NCBI GenBank assembly: GCA_013032095.1
Contig: WQBJ01000012.1
Coordinates: 61,240 to 125,239 of the forward strand
Direction of reading: 5' to 3'
DNA: 64,000 nucleotides
Origin: Ruegeria atlantica
GTDB lineage: Bacteria; Pseudomonadota; Alphaproteobacteria; Rhodobacterales; Rhodobacteraceae
In this document: one piece after another, positions 28,456 through 40,081 of the stretch
How the letters are laid out: each line of letters begins with the position of its first letter
How positions within the stretch are numbered: the stretch's first letter is position 1
Translations under genes and position numbers: made by a program
The notes under the pieces: generated by a model
Seen by the model: the letters and a program-made list of their open reading frames with translations, nothing else
Told to the model about the DNA's origin: nothing
Database searches by the model: none

Positions 28456-29967
28456 ATGGCACTGACCCCTGAGTTCGACAGTTTCGCACGCGCATATGAG
28501 GCCGGCGAAAACCAGGTCGTATATACCCGTCTGGCGGCGGATCTGGATACGCCTGTCTCGCTGATGCTCAAACTGACGGGCGCGCAAAAAGACGCCTTTA
28601 TGTTGGAATCCGTGACCGGTGGAGAGGTACGTGGGCGTTACTCTATCATCGGGATGAAACCAGACCTAATCTGGCGTTGCCGAGGTGAGGCGTCCGAATT
28701 GAACCGCTCAGCCCGGTTCGATGCTGAGGCGTTTGAACCGCAGAACGGCAACCCGATGGACAACCTGCGCGACTTACTCGCTGAAAGCCGTATTGAGTTG
28801 CCGGACGACCTGCCTCAGGCCGCTGCCGGACTGTTTGGTTATCTAGGATATGACATGGTGCGACTGGTAGAATATCTACCGGATGTGAACCCCGACCCTT
28901 TGGGCCTGCCTGACGCCATCATGTTGCGCCCGTCGGTCATCGCAGTCTTGGACGGCGTAAAAGGCGAAGTAACAGTTGTTTCCCCCGCTTGGGTGGCCGA
29001 AGGGCAATCGGCCAAGGCCGCCTATGCCCAGGCAGCCGAGCGTGTGATGGACGCCGTGCGCGATCTGGAACGCGCCATGCCCGCAGAGACTCGCGATCTG
29101 GGTGACGCGTCCGAGGTTGCGCCTCCAGTGTCGAACTTCACCAAGTCCGGCTACATGGAAGCGGTCGAGAAGGCCAAGGAATACATCCGCGCGGGTGACA
29201 TCTTTCAGGTCGTCCCCGCACAGCGCTGGACACAAGACTTCCCGCAGCCACCTTTTGCGCTCTATCGCTCATTACGTCGCACTAACCCGTCGCCCTTTAT
29301 GTTCTATTTCAACTTCGGCGGCTTTCAGGTTGTAGGTGCCAGCCCCGAGATTCTGGTGCGCGTCTTTGGTGATGAAGTTACGATCCGGCCAATTGCAGGC
29401 ACTCGCCCGCGTGGCGCTACCCCCGAAGAGGACAAGGCCAACGAAGTCGACCTGCTGGCTGACAAGAAGGAACTGGCCGAGCACCTGATGTTGCTGGATC
29501 TGGGCCGCAACGACACCGGCCGCGTGGCCAAGATCGGTACTGTGCGCCCTACCGAAGAGTTCATCATCGAGCGCTACAGCCACGTGATGCACATTGTGTC
29601 GAACGTGGTCGGAGAGCTGGCCGACGACAAAGACGCGCTGGACGCCTTTTTTGCCGGGATGCCCGCGGGAACTGTCTCGGGCGCACCAAAGGTGCGCGCG
29701 ATGGAGATCATCGACGAGCTAGAACCAGAAAAGCGTGGCGTTTATGGCGGCGGTGTTGGGTATTTCAGCGCCGGCGGCGACATGGATATGTGTATCGCTC
29801 TGCGGACAGCCATCGTGAAGGACCAAAAGCTGTATATTCAAGCGGGCGGTGGTGTCGTATACGACAGCGACCCCGAGGCGGAATATATGGAGACCGTCCA
29901 CAAATCGAACGCCATCAGGCGTGCCGCTGCCGACGCAGCGCGGTTTACGGGTTCAGGTAACAGCTAA
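28456..29967 (+). CDS. trpE: Anthranilate synthase component I
   Basis: A 503-residue chorismate-utilising enzyme giving anthranilate with glutamine-derived ammonia. The core motifs are QRWTQDFPQPPFALYRSLR, NPSPFMFYFNF, IRPIAGTRPRGATPEEDK, LLDLGRNDTGRVAK, FIIERYSHVMHIVSNV and PAGTVSGAPKVRAMEII. An N-terminal tryptophan-binding region is present (VSLMLKLTG with the LLES-like MLESVTGGEVRGRYS). It is followed by a terminator; the glutaminase gene trpG lies 1.65 kb further, beyond a minus-strand gene. Confidence 0.95.
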   Translation: MALTPEFDSFARAYEAGENQVVYTRLAADLDTPVSLMLKLTGAQKDAFMLESVTGGEVRGRYSIIGMKPDLIWRCRGEASELNRSARFDAEAFEPQNGNPMDNLRDLLAESRIELPDDLPQAAAGLFGYLGYDMVRLVEYLPDVNPDPLGLPDAIMLRPSVIAVLDGVKGEVTVVSPAWVAEGQSAKAAYAQAAERVMDAVRDLERAMPAETRDLGDASEVAPPVSNFTKSGYMEAVEKAKEYIRAGDIFQVVPAQRWTQDFPQPPFALYRSLRRTNPSPFMFYFNFGGFQVVGASPEILVRVFGDEVTIRPIAGTRPRGATPEEDKANEVDLLADKKELAEHLMLLDLGRNDTGRVAKIGTVRPTEEFIIERYSHVMHIVSNVVGELADDKDALDAFFAGMPAGTVSGAPKVRAMEIIDELEPEKRGVYGGGVGYFSAGGDMDMCIALRTAIVKDQKLYIQAGGGVVYDSDPEAEYMETVHKSNAIRRAAADAARFTGSGNS

Positions 29968-29971
29968 GCAA

Positions 29972-30005
29972 TGCGGCTGCCCCATGTGGCAGCCGCTTGC
30001 GTTTT
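29972..30005 (+). terminator. Intrinsic terminator after trpE
   Basis: GCGGCTGCC at 29973-29981 pairs with GGCAGCCGC at 29988-29996 around a six-base loop, followed by TTGCGTTTT. It lies a few bases after the trpE stop and separates trpE from the convergent gene. Confidence 0.82.
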
Positions 30006-30011
30006 CAGGCT

Positions 30012-31448
30012 TTACTGGACTTCTTTCATCATCACTGCGGAAATCGGAGCCATTGCGACACGGTTGCCGCGATCTTCTAGCCCCCAGAGCAACAGGGCCG
30101 AAATTGTATCGGGCCGCAAACGACCCAGCATGACCACGGTCCCCTCCTGACCTGCGCGAAACGCGGCTTGGTCAAGAAAGCGGCGCATAATCTTGGGGTC
30201 CTGACGCGCGCCGTCGATATCGCGGAAAATCACACCTGAGGGAACCCCATTCCGCGCAGCCAGCTTTTGCACGGTATTCAGACCGTTATCCTGAGTAATC
30301 AGACCCCGACCAGTGCCAGCGGCAATCGCTGCCACCTGATCGGCCAGTTTACGGTTCCCCTGAATTCCCGAGTTCACTCCCTCCAGAATGCCCACCGTTT
30401 CCGGCAGAGTATTCAGCCAAACTTCCATAGACACTTCGGCATCCTGTGCGCTGGCAGCTTCGGGCAAATCAGCCAGGGCCAAAACTTCAAAACCAGCCTC
30501 ACGGTGACGCGCCATCTTTTCGGCGGCCTCGGGGTCTGAAGGGCTGACGGCAAAGCTTAGAGGGTACGGAAAGTCGTGCAGCGCCTCGGCACCATAGGCT
30601 CCCTCATCATCGATCAGAATGATCGACATCAACGGCTTGGCATCGGGGTTGTCGAATTCGGCGGCGAAGGCTTCGATAGGTTTCCCGGGAATGATTACTT
30701 CTGTCGTTGCGTCACCCTCTTGGGCGCCCTCATCGCGCTCAGTCAACGGCACCACACGCTTACCGATGGTTGGAATTGCAGACGCTTCACCGTCACCGCC
30801 GATCTGTGGCACGGAAGCGATCCGAGGCAGATTGCGCGGAGCTGTATCCTCGTCCCCTTCAACAGCAATCGGACTGTCCTCAAAGGGGTTTGCCTCGGGC
30901 TCTTGGGTGCTGAGATCAGCCACTTCCGGTTCCGCCTTTGGGGCAACCTCGGCAATTTCAGGTTTGGGCTGAACAGCTGGCACCTCCAGCGATACATCTG
31001 GAAGAGATTCAGTATTGGGTGAGCTTTGCACCAGTGGCGGAGACTGCGGCGCAATCGGTGCCTCTGTCATCACACTAACCGGGGGCGAACTGGGCGCAAC
31101 GGGCGCTTCAACCTTAACCGAGGCGTCCTTCACCTGAGGCTGCGCCTCGGGCTCGATCTCAACATCCGACAACTCGGCGAGTGTATCCATCTGATTGGCA
31201 CTGGACTCTGGCGCGGCCGGAGGCAAATCAAGCACATCGCCATCGCCAATCGCCTCAGCAGCATCCGCGACCACGTTCGGAACCTCGACAACCGCCGGTT
31301 CCGGAGTCGAGATCACCACGTCCGGTTTTTTCGTCAGGGGCGTGTTCAGCGACATTACTGCCCCCAACACTAGGACAACGATCGTTCCCACGATCATTCC
31401 ACTGACAAATCCGCCCATACCATTTTGCCTCTCGTTCTGGCCCTGCAT
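30012..31448 (-). CDS. Divergent polysaccharide deacetylase family protein (YibQ-like)
   Basis: A 478-residue protein with one N-terminal transmembrane helix (residues 14-34). A low-complexity linker rich in Pro, Glu, Val and Ala follows (about 40-250), and then the divergent polysaccharide deacetylase (DUF610/YibQ) domain from about 265 ([38 protein letters not shown]). The linker could span the periplasm or peptidoglycan. The function of the family is unsettled; a cell-envelope role is likely. It is convergent with trpE and divergent from trpG. Confidence 0.82.
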   Translation of the reverse strand: MQGQNERQNGMGGFVSGMIVGTIVVLVLGAVMSLNTPLTKKPDVVISTPEPAVVEVPNVVADAAEAIGDGDVLDLPPAAPESSANQMDTLAELSDVEIEPEAQPQVKDASVKVEAPVAPSSPPVSVMTEAPIAPQSPPLVQSSPNTESLPDVSLEVPAVQPKPEIAEVAPKAEPEVADLSTQEPEANPFEDSPIAVEGDEDTAPRNLPRIASVPQIGGDGEASAIPTIGKRVVPLTERDEGAQEGDATTEVIIPGKPIEAFAAEFDNPDAKPLMSIILIDDEGAYGAEALHDFPYPLSFAVSPSDPEAAEKMARHREAGFEVLALADLPEAASAQDAEVSMEVWLNTLPETVGILEGVNSGIQGNRKLADQVAAIAAGTGRGLITQDNGLNTVQKLAARNGVPSGVIFRDIDGARQDPKIMRRFLDQAAFRAGQEGTVVMLGRLRPDTISALLLWGLEDRGNRVAMAPISAVMMKEVQ

Positions 31449-31614
31449 CGATCACATGTCCGCCGTCTGCTGCGGCATTTGCTTACCAGAGCGCCAAGAA
31501 CGGGATGTCCCCTTGACGCTGCCGCGCAAGCCTGAGCATGTATGTCCCGACATTATACCGTGGCTCGGGGCTGCATCGCCAGCCCGAAATGCCCAAGCCG
31601 AGACAAGTATCCAA

Positions 31615-32192
<578 letters not shown>

Positions 32193-32196
<4 letters not shown>

Positions 32197-33212
32197 GCGA
32201 CGCTCTGAAACCGCTGATCGGAGCCGCCGCCGACCGGCCCCTGACCCGCGCCGAGGCTGAACAGGCCTTTGGTATCCTGTTTGACGGCGAAGCCACGCCC
32301 AGCCAGATCGGCGGGCTGCTGATGGCCATGCGCACCCGTGGCGAAACGGTCGAAGAATACGCCGCCGCAGCCGCCGTCATGCGCGCAAAGTGCAATGCCG
32401 TGAATGCCCCTGCCGGTGCAATGGATATCGTTGGTACCGGCGGCGACGGCAAAGGCACGCTGAACATCTCAACGGCCACGGCCTTTGTTGTCGCCGGTGC
32501 CGGAGTCACCGTTGCCAAGCACGGCAACCGCAATCTCAGCTCGAAATCCGGGGCGGCAGACGCTCTGGGCCAGCTTGGGATCAACGTGATGGTCGGCCCA
32601 GAGGTCGTTGAAAAAGCTTTGAAAGAGGTCGGTATCGGGTTCATGATGGCCCCGATGCATCACCCGGCTATCGCCCATGTCATGCCATCACGGCAAGAGC
32701 TTGGGACGCGAACGATTTTCAACATCCTCGGCCCGCTCACCAACCCTGCCGGCGTCAAACGCCAGCTGACTGGTGCCTTTAGCCGCGAGTTGATCCGCCC
32801 GATGGCCGAAACGCTGGGTCTGCTTGGGTCGGACCGCGCTTGGCTCGTGCACGGCTCGGACGGCACAGATGAGCTGACGATCACCGGCATCAGCTGGGTT
32901 GCCGCGCTTGAGGATGGTGTTGTCAAAGAAGTCGAGCTTCACCCCGAAGACGCGGGTCTGCCAGTTCATCCGTTCGAACACATCCTAGGCGGCACGCCGG
33001 AAGAAAACGCTGTCGCTTTCCGCGCACTGCTGGACGGTAAGCCCTCGGCCTATCGTGATGCCGTTTTGCTGAATTCGGCCGCCGCGCTGGTGGTTGCAGA
33101 TGCCGCAACCGACCTGCACGAAGGCGTCGCCAAGGCCGTCGAAAGCATCGACAGCGGAAAAGCAAAAGAAAAAATCGCGGCACTGGCCCGAATGACTCAG
33201 GAGGCCGCATGA
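32193..33212 (+). CDS. trpD: Anthranilate phosphoribosyltransferase
   Basis: A 339-residue enzyme attaching phosphoribose to anthranilate. Motifs are [18 protein letters not shown] (PRPP diphosphate loop), [30 protein letters not shown] and [13 protein letters not shown]. It overlaps trpG upstream and trpC downstream by four bases each, so the three genes are translationally coupled. Confidence 0.96.
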
Positions 33213-34021
33213 CCGAGACGGTACTAGATAAGATAAAAGCCTATAAGCTGGAAGAAATTGCAGCAGATAAAGCTGAGAAATCTTTGGAAACGCTGGAATC
33301 TGAGGCCAGGTTCGCGCCAGAGGTTCGCGGCTTTGCACAAACGCTGCAAAAGGCGGCGCGTCGCGGTTATGGCTTGATCGCCGAGGTCAAAAAAGCCAGC
33401 CCGTCCAAAGGCTTGATCCGCCCTGACTTCGATCCGCCCGCTCTCGCCAAAGCCTATGAAGACGGCGGTGCAGCCTGCCTGTCTGTGCTAACCGATACGC
33501 CCAGTTTTCAGGGCGCAAAGGAATATCTAACCGCGGCCCGTGCGGCGACCTCGCTGCCAGCCTTGCGCAAGGATTTCATGTACGACCCCTATCAGGTGGT
33601 CGAAGCGCGCGCTTTAGGCGCGGATTGCATCCTGATCATCATGGCCTCGGTCGAAGATGGTCAGGCAGCTGAACTGGAACAAACTGCTTTTGACTGGGGT
33701 ATGGACGTTCTGATTGAGGTCCACGACGAGGCAGAGCTGCAACGCGCAACGCAACTGAAAAGCCCCCTGATTGGCATAAACAACCGCAATCTCAAAACCT
33801 TCGAGACTTCGCTAGATACCACACGCCGGCTGTCAAAGCTTGTACCGGGCGACCGGACCATTGTATGTGAAAGCGGTCTCAGCACATCTGAAGATTTGGC
33901 TGATATCGCACGCTATGGCGCGCGTTGTTTCTTGATTGGTGAAAGCCTGATGCGCCAGGACGACGTTGCCAACGCGACCCGGCAATTGCTGTCAAACCCA
34001 CTGATCCCCGGAGTGATGTGA
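33209..34021 (+). CDS. trpC: Indole-3-glycerol phosphate synthase
   Basis: A 270-residue TIM-barrel enzyme. Motifs are [19 protein letters not shown] (substrate Lys), [26 protein letters not shown] (catalytic Lys), [15 protein letters not shown] and [12 protein letters not shown]. There is no trpF fused to it. The gene overlaps trpD by four bases and its stop overlaps the moaC start, which places tryptophan and molybdenum-cofactor genes in one transcript. Confidence 0.96.
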   Translation: MTETVLDKIKAYKLEEIAADKAEKSLETLESEARFAPEVRGFAQTLQKAARRGYGLIAEVKKASPSKGLIRPDFDPPALAKAYEDGGAACLSVLTDTPSFQGAKEYLTAARAATSLPALRKDFMYDPYQVVEARALGADCILIIMASVEDGQAAELEQTAFDWGMDVLIEVHDEAELQRATQLKSPLIGINNRNLKTFETSLDTTRRLSKLVPGDRTIVCESGLSTSEDLADIARYGARCFLIGESLMRQDDVANATRQLLSNPLIPGVM

Positions 34022-34494
34022 TGCCGCTGACCCATTTTGATGCTCAAGGCCAAGCCCATATGGTTGATGTTTCGGATAAGGCCGTCACAGATCGGGTTGC
34101 AGTGGCGGCTGCCTACATCAAGATGGCTCAGGAAGCCTTTGATTTGATTTCGCAAGGACGCGCCAAGAAAGGTGATGTGCTGGGCGTTGCACGCCTTGCG
34201 GGCATAATGGGAGCAAAGAAAACGCCTGATCTGATCCCGCTGTGTCATCCACTGCCAGTCACAAAAGTTGCAGTCGAGTTAACGTTGGACCCAGATCTGC
34301 CCGGTGTACGGATAGAAGCAACTGTTAAAACCTCTGGCCAGACTGGCGTAGAGATGGAAGCATTGACCGCTGCCTCGACCGCGGCACTGACCGTTTATGA
34401 CATGACCAAAGCCGTCGATAAAACCATGGAGATCGGCGGCATCCGCGTTCTGTTAAAAGACGGCGGCAAATCAGGACGTTACGAAGCGAAATGA
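34021..34494 (+). CDS. moaC: Cyclic pyranopterin monophosphate synthase
   Basis: A 157-residue molybdenum-cofactor enzyme that, after MoaA, forms cyclic pyranopterin monophosphate. Evidence is [56 protein letters not shown] and [18 protein letters not shown] with the catalytic Lys residues. ATG 34021 shares its A with the trpC stop; GTG 34018 is an alternative. It overlaps moeA downstream. Confidence 0.95.
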   Translation: MPLTHFDAQGQAHMVDVSDKAVTDRVAVAAAYIKMAQEAFDLISQGRAKKGDVLGVARLAGIMGAKKTPDLIPLCHPLPVTKVAVELTLDPDLPGVRIEATVKTSGQTGVEMEALTAASTAALTVYDMTKAVDKTMEIGGIRVLLKDGGKSGRYEAK

Positions 34495-35663
34495 TCACCG
34501 TCAAAGAGGCCCGGGCACTACTTTTTGATCTCGTTTCCCTGCTTGAGTCCGAAATGGTACCGCTTGCCGAGGCCGCAGGACGCGTTCTGGCGGAAGATGT
34601 CAGCGCAACCCGCGACCAACCGCCGTTCGCGGCGTCATCTATGGATGGTTATGCGCTTAAATCGACCGAGGTCGAATTGCACGCAATGTTCAAGGTCATC
34701 GGTGAATCCGCAGCTGGTCACCGATTCGACGGCACCATCGGCGCAGGGCAAGCGGTTCGTATCTTCACCGGCGCTCCGGTTCCTGAAGGCGCGGATTTCG
34801 TAGTAATCCAAGAGGATACGGAACAGCGCGGGGATCTCCTCACGATCACGGACGATCCCGGCCCGAAACCAAACATCCGTCCCGCGGGCATTGACTTCAC
34901 CTCTGGCGCGAAAATTACTGCACCGCGGATACTTCGGCCAGAAGACATCGCCCTGATGGCGGCAATGAACATCCCAGCTGTGCCCGTAAAGCGCAAACCC
35001 GTGGTCGCGTTGATTTCGACCGGGGATGAGTTGGTAATGCCCGGCGAGACCCCCGGCCCGGACCAGATTATCGCGTCAAACACTTTTGGGTTGAAAGCAC
35101 TTCTGGAAAACGTGGGCGCTCAGGTGCGTATCCTTCCGATCGCACGTGACACGCTCGCCTCGCTGGAAACAGCGTTTAAACTGGCTGAGGGCGCTGATCT
35201 GGTTGTCACCATCGGTGGCGCTTCGGTAGGAGAATATGACCTGGTCGCCGATGTCTCACAGGGGCTGGGAATGGAGCGGTCTTTCTACAAAATCCGCATG
35301 CGTCCCGGCAAACCTCTGATGGCCGGTCGTTTGGGCAACGCCGCGATGGTTGGCTTGCCAGGAAACCCTGTCAGCGCAATGGTTTGCGGTTATCTGTTCT
35401 TAGTGCCGATGCTTCGTCGTATGTTGGGCATCGCACAAACGTTGCCTCCGTTCCAACGTGCCCGGTTGGCTGAGCCTATTGGTAAAAACGGCCCGCGCGA
35501 ACATTACATGCGCGCGGTTCTCAGCGAGGACGGTATCCGGGCCTGCGGAGATCAGGACAGCTCGCTGCTTAGCGTCCTGGCACAGGCCAACGCGTTGCTG
35601 GTGCGTGAACCGCATGATCCAGCGCGCTCTGCCGGAGATGAGGTGTTGTACCTCCCGATTTAG
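34491..35663 (+). CDS. moeA: Molybdopterin molybdenumtransferase
   Basis: A 390-residue MoeA/gephyrin-type enzyme inserting molybdate into molybdopterin. It shows [58 protein letters not shown] and [12 protein letters not shown] with [11 protein letters not shown]. It overlaps moaC by four bases. The lexA operator follows 30 bases after its stop, so lexA has its own promoter despite being co-directional. Confidence 0.95.
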   Translation: MITVKEARALLFDLVSLLESEMVPLAEAAGRVLAEDVSATRDQPPFAASSMDGYALKSTEVELHAMFKVIGESAAGHRFDGTIGAGQAVRIFTGAPVPEGADFVVIQEDTEQRGDLLTITDDPGPKPNIRPAGIDFTSGAKITAPRILRPEDIALMAAMNIPAVPVKRKPVVALISTGDELVMPGETPGPDQIIASNTFGLKALLENVGAQVRILPIARDTLASLETAFKLAEGADLVVTIGGASVGEYDLVADVSQGLGMERSFYKIRMRPGKPLMAGRLGNAAMVGLPGNPVSAMVCGYLFLVPMLRRMLGIAQTLPPFQRARLAEPIGKNGPREHYMRAVLSEDGIRACGDQDSSLLSVLAQANALLVREPHDPARSAGDEVLYLPI

Positions 35664-35692
35664 GAAGCTTCAATTTCATTGACACAAAACGT

Positions 35693-35707
35693 GAACATGC
35701 GTAGAAC
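35693..35707 (+). promoter_or_regulatory. SOS box (LexA operator) upstream of lexA
   Basis: GAAC at 35693-35696 and GAAC at 35704-35707 are separated by seven bases, exactly the alphaproteobacterial direct-repeat SOS box GAAC-N7-GAAC. It lies 34 bases before the lexA start, which implies autorepression. Confidence 0.85.
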
Positions 35708-35740
35708 AAAAGAAAACGCATAACCGACGAGGTGTGAGCA

Positions 35741-36439
35741 ATGCTGACCAAGAAACAGTTGGATTTGTTGGAATTCATCCACAAACGCGTTCAAGCGGAC
35801 GGTGTTCCGCCTAGTTTCGACGAAATGAAGGCCGCGTTGGATTTGCGATCGAAATCCGGCATTCATCGCCTGATCACGGCACTGGAAGAGCGTGGCTTTA
35901 TCCGTCGCCTTGCCCATCGCGCTCGAGCGATTGAGATCGTGAAGCTGCCGGAAAGTCTTGGCGGCGAGCCAACGGCTGCTTTCAAACCCCGTGTTATCGA
36001 GGGCGACAGGCCCGAAGGTCCACGCCCGGCCAATTTTGAACCCGTGACAGTGGATGCTCTGGAACTGCCTGTGATGGGGCGTATTGCAGCTGGTGTTCCA
36101 ATCGAGGCCATCAGCCACGAATCTCACCGCGTTGCGGTGCCCGGCAGCATGGTCTCGGGCAAAGGCGATCACTACGCTTTGGAAGTACGCGGAGATTCAA
36201 TGATCGACGCGGGCATAAATGACGGCGACGTCGTGGTTATCCGGGAATCCAGAGTAGCAGATAATGGCGACATCGTTGTGGCACTGGTCGAAGATCAGGA
36301 AGCTACGTTGAAGCGCTTCTTCCGGCGCGGCAATGCCATCGCACTCGAAGCCGCAAACCCCGCCTACGAAACCCGCGTTTTGCCTGAAGACAAAGTCAAG
36401 GTTCAGGGGCGACTGGTCGGGTTGATCCGAAGCTATTGA
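35741..36439 (+). CDS. lexA: LexA SOS repressor
   Basis: A 232-residue repressor. The winged helix domain is residues 1-65 ([35 protein letters not shown]), followed by a linker and the S24 peptidase-like domain. The self-cleavage Ala-Gly lies in [13 protein letters not shown], the catalytic Ser in [13 protein letters not shown] and the Lys in [12 protein letters not shown]. The linker is longer than in E. coli LexA, as is typical of alphaproteobacteria. Its own SOS box lies upstream. Confidence 0.96.
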   Translation: MLTKKQLDLLEFIHKRVQADGVPPSFDEMKAALDLRSKSGIHRLITALEERGFIRRLAHRARAIEIVKLPESLGGEPTAAFKPRVIEGDRPEGPRPANFEPVTVDALELPVMGRIAAGVPIEAISHESHRVAVPGSMVSGKGDHYALEVRGDSMIDAGINDGDVVVIRESRVADNGDIVVALVEDQEATLKRFFRRGNAIALEAANPAYETRVLPEDKVKVQGRLVGLIRSY

Positions 36440-36445
36440 GCACTT

Positions 36446-38482
36446 TTAACGGTTGTTCCTGACCATCTGCGGCGACCACAAGCGGTGGCCGATCAACTCT
36501 CGGCTGGTTGTTATTTGTCCGTTTGAAATAGCTAGGCTTCCGGTCTCCTTCAGTCGTTCTCGGTCAAAAAGGCCACAATCTCCTATGAGATCCAGATCAA
36601 CTGAAGAGACGATGATCTGGTTCTTCTGACATTCCGTTAATCCTTGAGCGGCTCGTTTTCCGGTAATGTGAACCAGTTCCTTACCCCGCCATACATAGCG
36701 CGGAGCCGTGCCTTCAAGATCGGGCCAACGCCCAGCAGCATTGATCTGATCCACGCCGTCCCCATCATTCTCCAACCAAACAGTGGCAATGAACCCGCTA
36801 CCCTTTTCCTTGCTAAGCGCCCTGCCATTTTGGGTCATGATCCCCACCAATCCCCCGGAATCCGCGATCAGAATCTCTGGCCGGTGTCCTTGCCCCCACA
36901 ATAAAAAGGCTGCCGCGAGTGGTATAAGGCCAGCCCATTTTGCCCGCCCGCGCCAAAGGGCCAACCATAGGGCTCCGAGTGCAAACATCGGCAAGACATA
37001 GTGCGGCGGGCTGGTGACAAACCCCTGTGCCCCGTCTAGCCCCGAAACCTTGTCTGAGACGATTAGAATCCACTGCAACCCCAACCCCATAACGTGAAGC
37101 GGAAATGCCTCCAGTCCGAACGGTGCCAGCAATGCGGCAACAAAGGCAGCGGGCACAACGATCGTGCCCATAACTGGCACTGAAAGCATGTTGGCCAGTA
37201 GCCCATAGTGAGACATGGTGTTGAAATGCGCCGCTCCGATTGGAGCGGTCGCCAACCCCGCGATGGCAGACGACATCAACAACCCGACCACCGGCTTCAG
37301 CCATTTTGGACCAGGCAGCGGGTGAAAGTCCCTCAGCGCTCCAAAAACTGCGACTAGCGCCGTCGTCGCTGCAAAGGACATCTGAAAACCCGGGCTCAGC
37401 AAGGATTCGGGACGCAGCGTCAATACGATCAGTGCAGCCACAGCCACTGCGCGCAATGAAATGGCTCGGCGGTCAATCAGAATAGCGCCCAGCATAACAC
37501 TGGCCATAACAAACGCCCGTTCCGTTGCGACGTTGCCGCCAGACAACAACAGGTAGATTACCGCTGCGGCAAGCGCACAAACTGCCGCCAACTTGCGCAC
37601 TGGCAATCTTAGAGCAACGGTGGGAATGGCCGACAGTCCCAACCGACAGACAAGAAATACGAATCCGGTCAGCAACCCCATGTGAAGACCTGAGATTGCC
37701 AGAAGATGTGCCAGATTCGATGCGCGCAGAGATTTCAGCGTCCCCTGCCCCATGCCACTGCGATCTCCGGTGGTGACGGCAGCGGCGAAGCCACCAATCT
37801 CTCCGGGAAGGATTGCGCGCACCCGTTCCGAAATCGCCATGCGCCATGCCGTTACACGCACACCTTCAGTCGCGCCATTCGGTGGCGCAACAGTCATTAC
37901 TGGAACCCGGGTATAGCCAACCGCACCCAAACGCTGAAACCATGCGTGGCGACGGAAATCAAACCCGCCGGGTTCAACCGGACCTTGCGGCGGAGACAGA
38001 TGCCCAGTGGTCATGATCCTTTGGCCTGGCACCAGAGGTCCCACTCCGCCATGTAAAGAAAGTCGGACGCGCTGCGGTCGGCGGTCTACGGGCACATCCT
38101 CTATGCGTACCCGATCCAGCGTAACCCGCAGCGCATCCGACGCAGAGCGATCCATGACTACGACCCTCCCCTCGATGGGGCCATAATAGCGCCATGACAG
38201 GACCGGCTCTGCGACCGAGTGGGCCCGCGCGCCGGCCAGAACAAAGCCAGCCGTGATCAGCGCGCCCCCAATTGCCAACGCAGCCCAGCCAGAACGCATC
38301 GTGCGACCGATCCAGGTCAGCACCGCGACGACAAGCAAAAGCCACGCATAGACTTGAGATCCCGGTTCAAACCGAAGGCTGAAATACAGGCCAATGCCTA
38401 CAGCCAGACAAATCGGAGACCACTGGAACAAGTACCCTGTCTGGTTCAGCAATGCGGCCTCGACCCGTGCCAGAACACGCAT
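36446..38482 (-). CDS. comEC: ComEC/Rec2-family DNA-uptake channel protein
   Basis: A 678-residue membrane protein. The N-terminal DUF4131 region is followed by the competence domain ([20 protein letters not shown] is its signature), many hydrophobic segments, and a C-terminal soluble part from about 510 ([17 protein letters not shown]). The C-terminal part lacks the metallo-beta-lactamase motifs seen in Bacillus ComEC, as in other alphaproteobacterial versions. ComEC forms the inner-membrane channel for single-stranded DNA. It is convergent with lexA and divergent from gltX. Confidence 0.9.
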   Translation of the reverse strand: MRVLARVEAALLNQTGYLFQWSPICLAVGIGLYFSLRFEPGSQVYAWLLLVVAVLTWIGRTMRSGWAALAIGGALITAGFVLAGARAHSVAEPVLSWRYYGPIEGRVVVMDRSASDALRVTLDRVRIEDVPVDRRPQRVRLSLHGGVGPLVPGQRIMTTGHLSPPQGPVEPGGFDFRRHAWFQRLGAVGYTRVPVMTVAPPNGATEGVRVTAWRMAISERVRAILPGEIGGFAAAVTTGDRSGMGQGTLKSLRASNLAHLLAISGLHMGLLTGFVFLVCRLGLSAIPTVALRLPVRKLAAVCALAAAVIYLLLSGGNVATERAFVMASVMLGAILIDRRAISLRAVAVAALIVLTLRPESLLSPGFQMSFAATTALVAVFGALRDFHPLPGPKWLKPVVGLLMSSAIAGLATAPIGAAHFNTMSHYGLLANMLSVPVMGTIVVPAAFVAALLAPFGLEAFPLHVMGLGLQWILIVSDKVSGLDGAQGFVTSPPHYVLPMFALGALWLALWRGRAKWAGLIPLAAAFLLWGQGHRPEILIADSGGLVGIMTQNGRALSKEKGSGFIATVWLENDGDGVDQINAAGRWPDLEGTAPRYVWRGKELVHITGKRAAQGLTECQKNQIIVSSVDLDLIGDCGLFDRERLKETGSLAISNGQITTSRELIGHRLWSPQMVRNNR

Positions 38483-38560
38483 GGTTGCCCCCGTCCTTCC
38501 GGCTCGTTAGACAGACGCCAAACTATGCCCGACACGGTTACCAAAAGGTTAATCCATAAA

Positions 38561-39961
38561 ATGTCCGATCAGGTCGTCACCCGTTTCGCCCCCTCACCTA
38601 CTGGCTTTCTGCACATCGGCGGCGCTCGTACTGCGTTGTTCAACTGGCTCTATGCCCGGGGTCGTGGCGGCAAGTTCCTGCTGCGAATCGAGGACACGGA
38701 CCGCGAACGTTCAACGCCTGAAGCAACGGCGGCGATTCTGCAGGGTATGGAGTGGCTTGGGCTGGATCACGATGGCGACGTGATTAGTCAATTCGACGGC
38801 GCCGCGCGCCACGCAGAAGTCGCACATCAACTACTCGCTGAAGGCAAGGCATATAAGTGTTTCTCGACCCAGGACGAAATCGCAGCCTTCCGCGAACAAG
38901 CGCGCGCCGAGGGCAAATCGACCCTGTTCCGCAGCCCTTGGCGAGATGCTGATCCCGCCTCCTACCCTGAGGCACCTTATGTGATCCGCATTAAGGCCCC
39001 GCAGGACGGTGCGACCGTGATCCGCGATCAGGTGCAAGGTGATGTGACCATCCGCAACGATCAACTGGACGATATGATCCTGCTTCGGTCGGACGGTACT
39101 CCGGTCTATATGCTGGCCGTGGTGGTGGACGACCACGACATGGGTGTAACGCATGTAATCCGGGGCGACGACCACCTTAACAACGCCGCACGTCAGATGA
39201 TGATCTATGAGGCAATGGGCTGGGACGTTCCGGTCTGGGCCCATATTCCGCTGATTCATGGACCTGACGGTAAGAAGCTTTCGAAACGACACGGCGCATT
39301 GGGCGCACAGGAATATCAGGCGATGGGCTACCCGGCCGCGGGTATGCGCAACTATCTGGCGCGTCTCGGCTGGAGCCACGGAGACGATGAATTCTTTACA
39401 GACGATCAGGCCAAAGAGTGGTTCGATCTGGATGGAATCGGCAAAAGCCCGGCTCGGTTCGATTTGAAAAAGCTCGAGAATCTCTGTGGCCAGCATATCG
39501 CAATTGCAGATGACGCTGCGTTGCGGCAAGAAATCGAAGCCTATCTGGCTGCGGCAGAGCGTCCCGCTCTCACTCCGACACAATCCAGTGATCTGGAACG
39601 TGCGATGTATTGTCTTAAGGATCGCGCCCGTACCTTCCCGGAACTGCTTGAAAAAGCACATTTTGCGCTTGTTTCACGCCCGATCGAAGCGGATGAGAAA
39701 GCTGCAAAGGCGCTACAATCTGTATCCGACGGTATACTGAAAGAATTGACGCCGCACGTGCAAAATGCTAGCTGGTCGCGGAACGAACTGGAGGAGGCCC
39801 TCAATGCCTTTGCAGAGGCGAAGGGCATCAAGTTCGGCAAGCTGGCCGGCCCCTTGCGGGCAGCGCTGGCAGGCCGGGCCGTAACGCCTTCGGTGTTTGA
39901 CATGATGCTTGTGCTGGGGCGCGACGAGACTCTGGCGCGGCTTTCCGACGCAGCAAACTAA
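38561..39961 (+). CDS. gltX: Glutamyl-tRNA synthetase
   Basis: A 466-residue class Ib synthetase. The HIGH motif is in [20 protein letters not shown] and the KMSKS-like loop is [22 protein letters not shown] and [14 protein letters not shown] are also conserved. The start is ATG 38561; the same frame is open antisense through comEC back to 38219, which is not coding. Many alphaproteobacteria have two gltX copies, one of them for Glu-tRNA-Gln; which copy this is cannot be told here. Confidence 0.95.
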   Translation: MSDQVVTRFAPSPTGFLHIGGARTALFNWLYARGRGGKFLLRIEDTDRERSTPEATAAILQGMEWLGLDHDGDVISQFDGAARHAEVAHQLLAEGKAYKCFSTQDEIAAFREQARAEGKSTLFRSPWRDADPASYPEAPYVIRIKAPQDGATVIRDQVQGDVTIRNDQLDDMILLRSDGTPVYMLAVVVDDHDMGVTHVIRGDDHLNNAARQMMIYEAMGWDVPVWAHIPLIHGPDGKKLSKRHGALGAQEYQAMGYPAAGMRNYLARLGWSHGDDEFFTDDQAKEWFDLDGIGKSPARFDLKKLENLCGQHIAIADDAALRQEIEAYLAAAERPALTPTQSSDLERAMYCLKDRARTFPELLEKAHFALVSRPIEADEKAAKALQSVSDGILKELTPHVQNASWSRNELEEALNAFAEAKGIKFGKLAGPLRAALAGRAVTPSVFDMMLVLGRDETLARLSDAAN

Positions 39962-40081
39962 TCCTGGCTTCATAATCAGGTAACGCTGCTCCGCTACGAC
40001 CCGGTTGGCACCTTGGTGCGCGACCGCAGCCCGCATGCTGAGTGCTCTCTCGGCATGCGCATGAACGAAGAAGGGACAACG

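Noticed and set aside
31195..31614. A 140-residue upstream extension of trpG
   Set aside because: The frame stays open only as the antisense of the YibQ-like linker; TrpG homologues begin at ATG 31615.
38219..38560. Extension of gltX into the comEC gene
   Set aside because: Antisense to comEC and unlike glutamyl-tRNA synthetases, which begin just before the HIGH motif.
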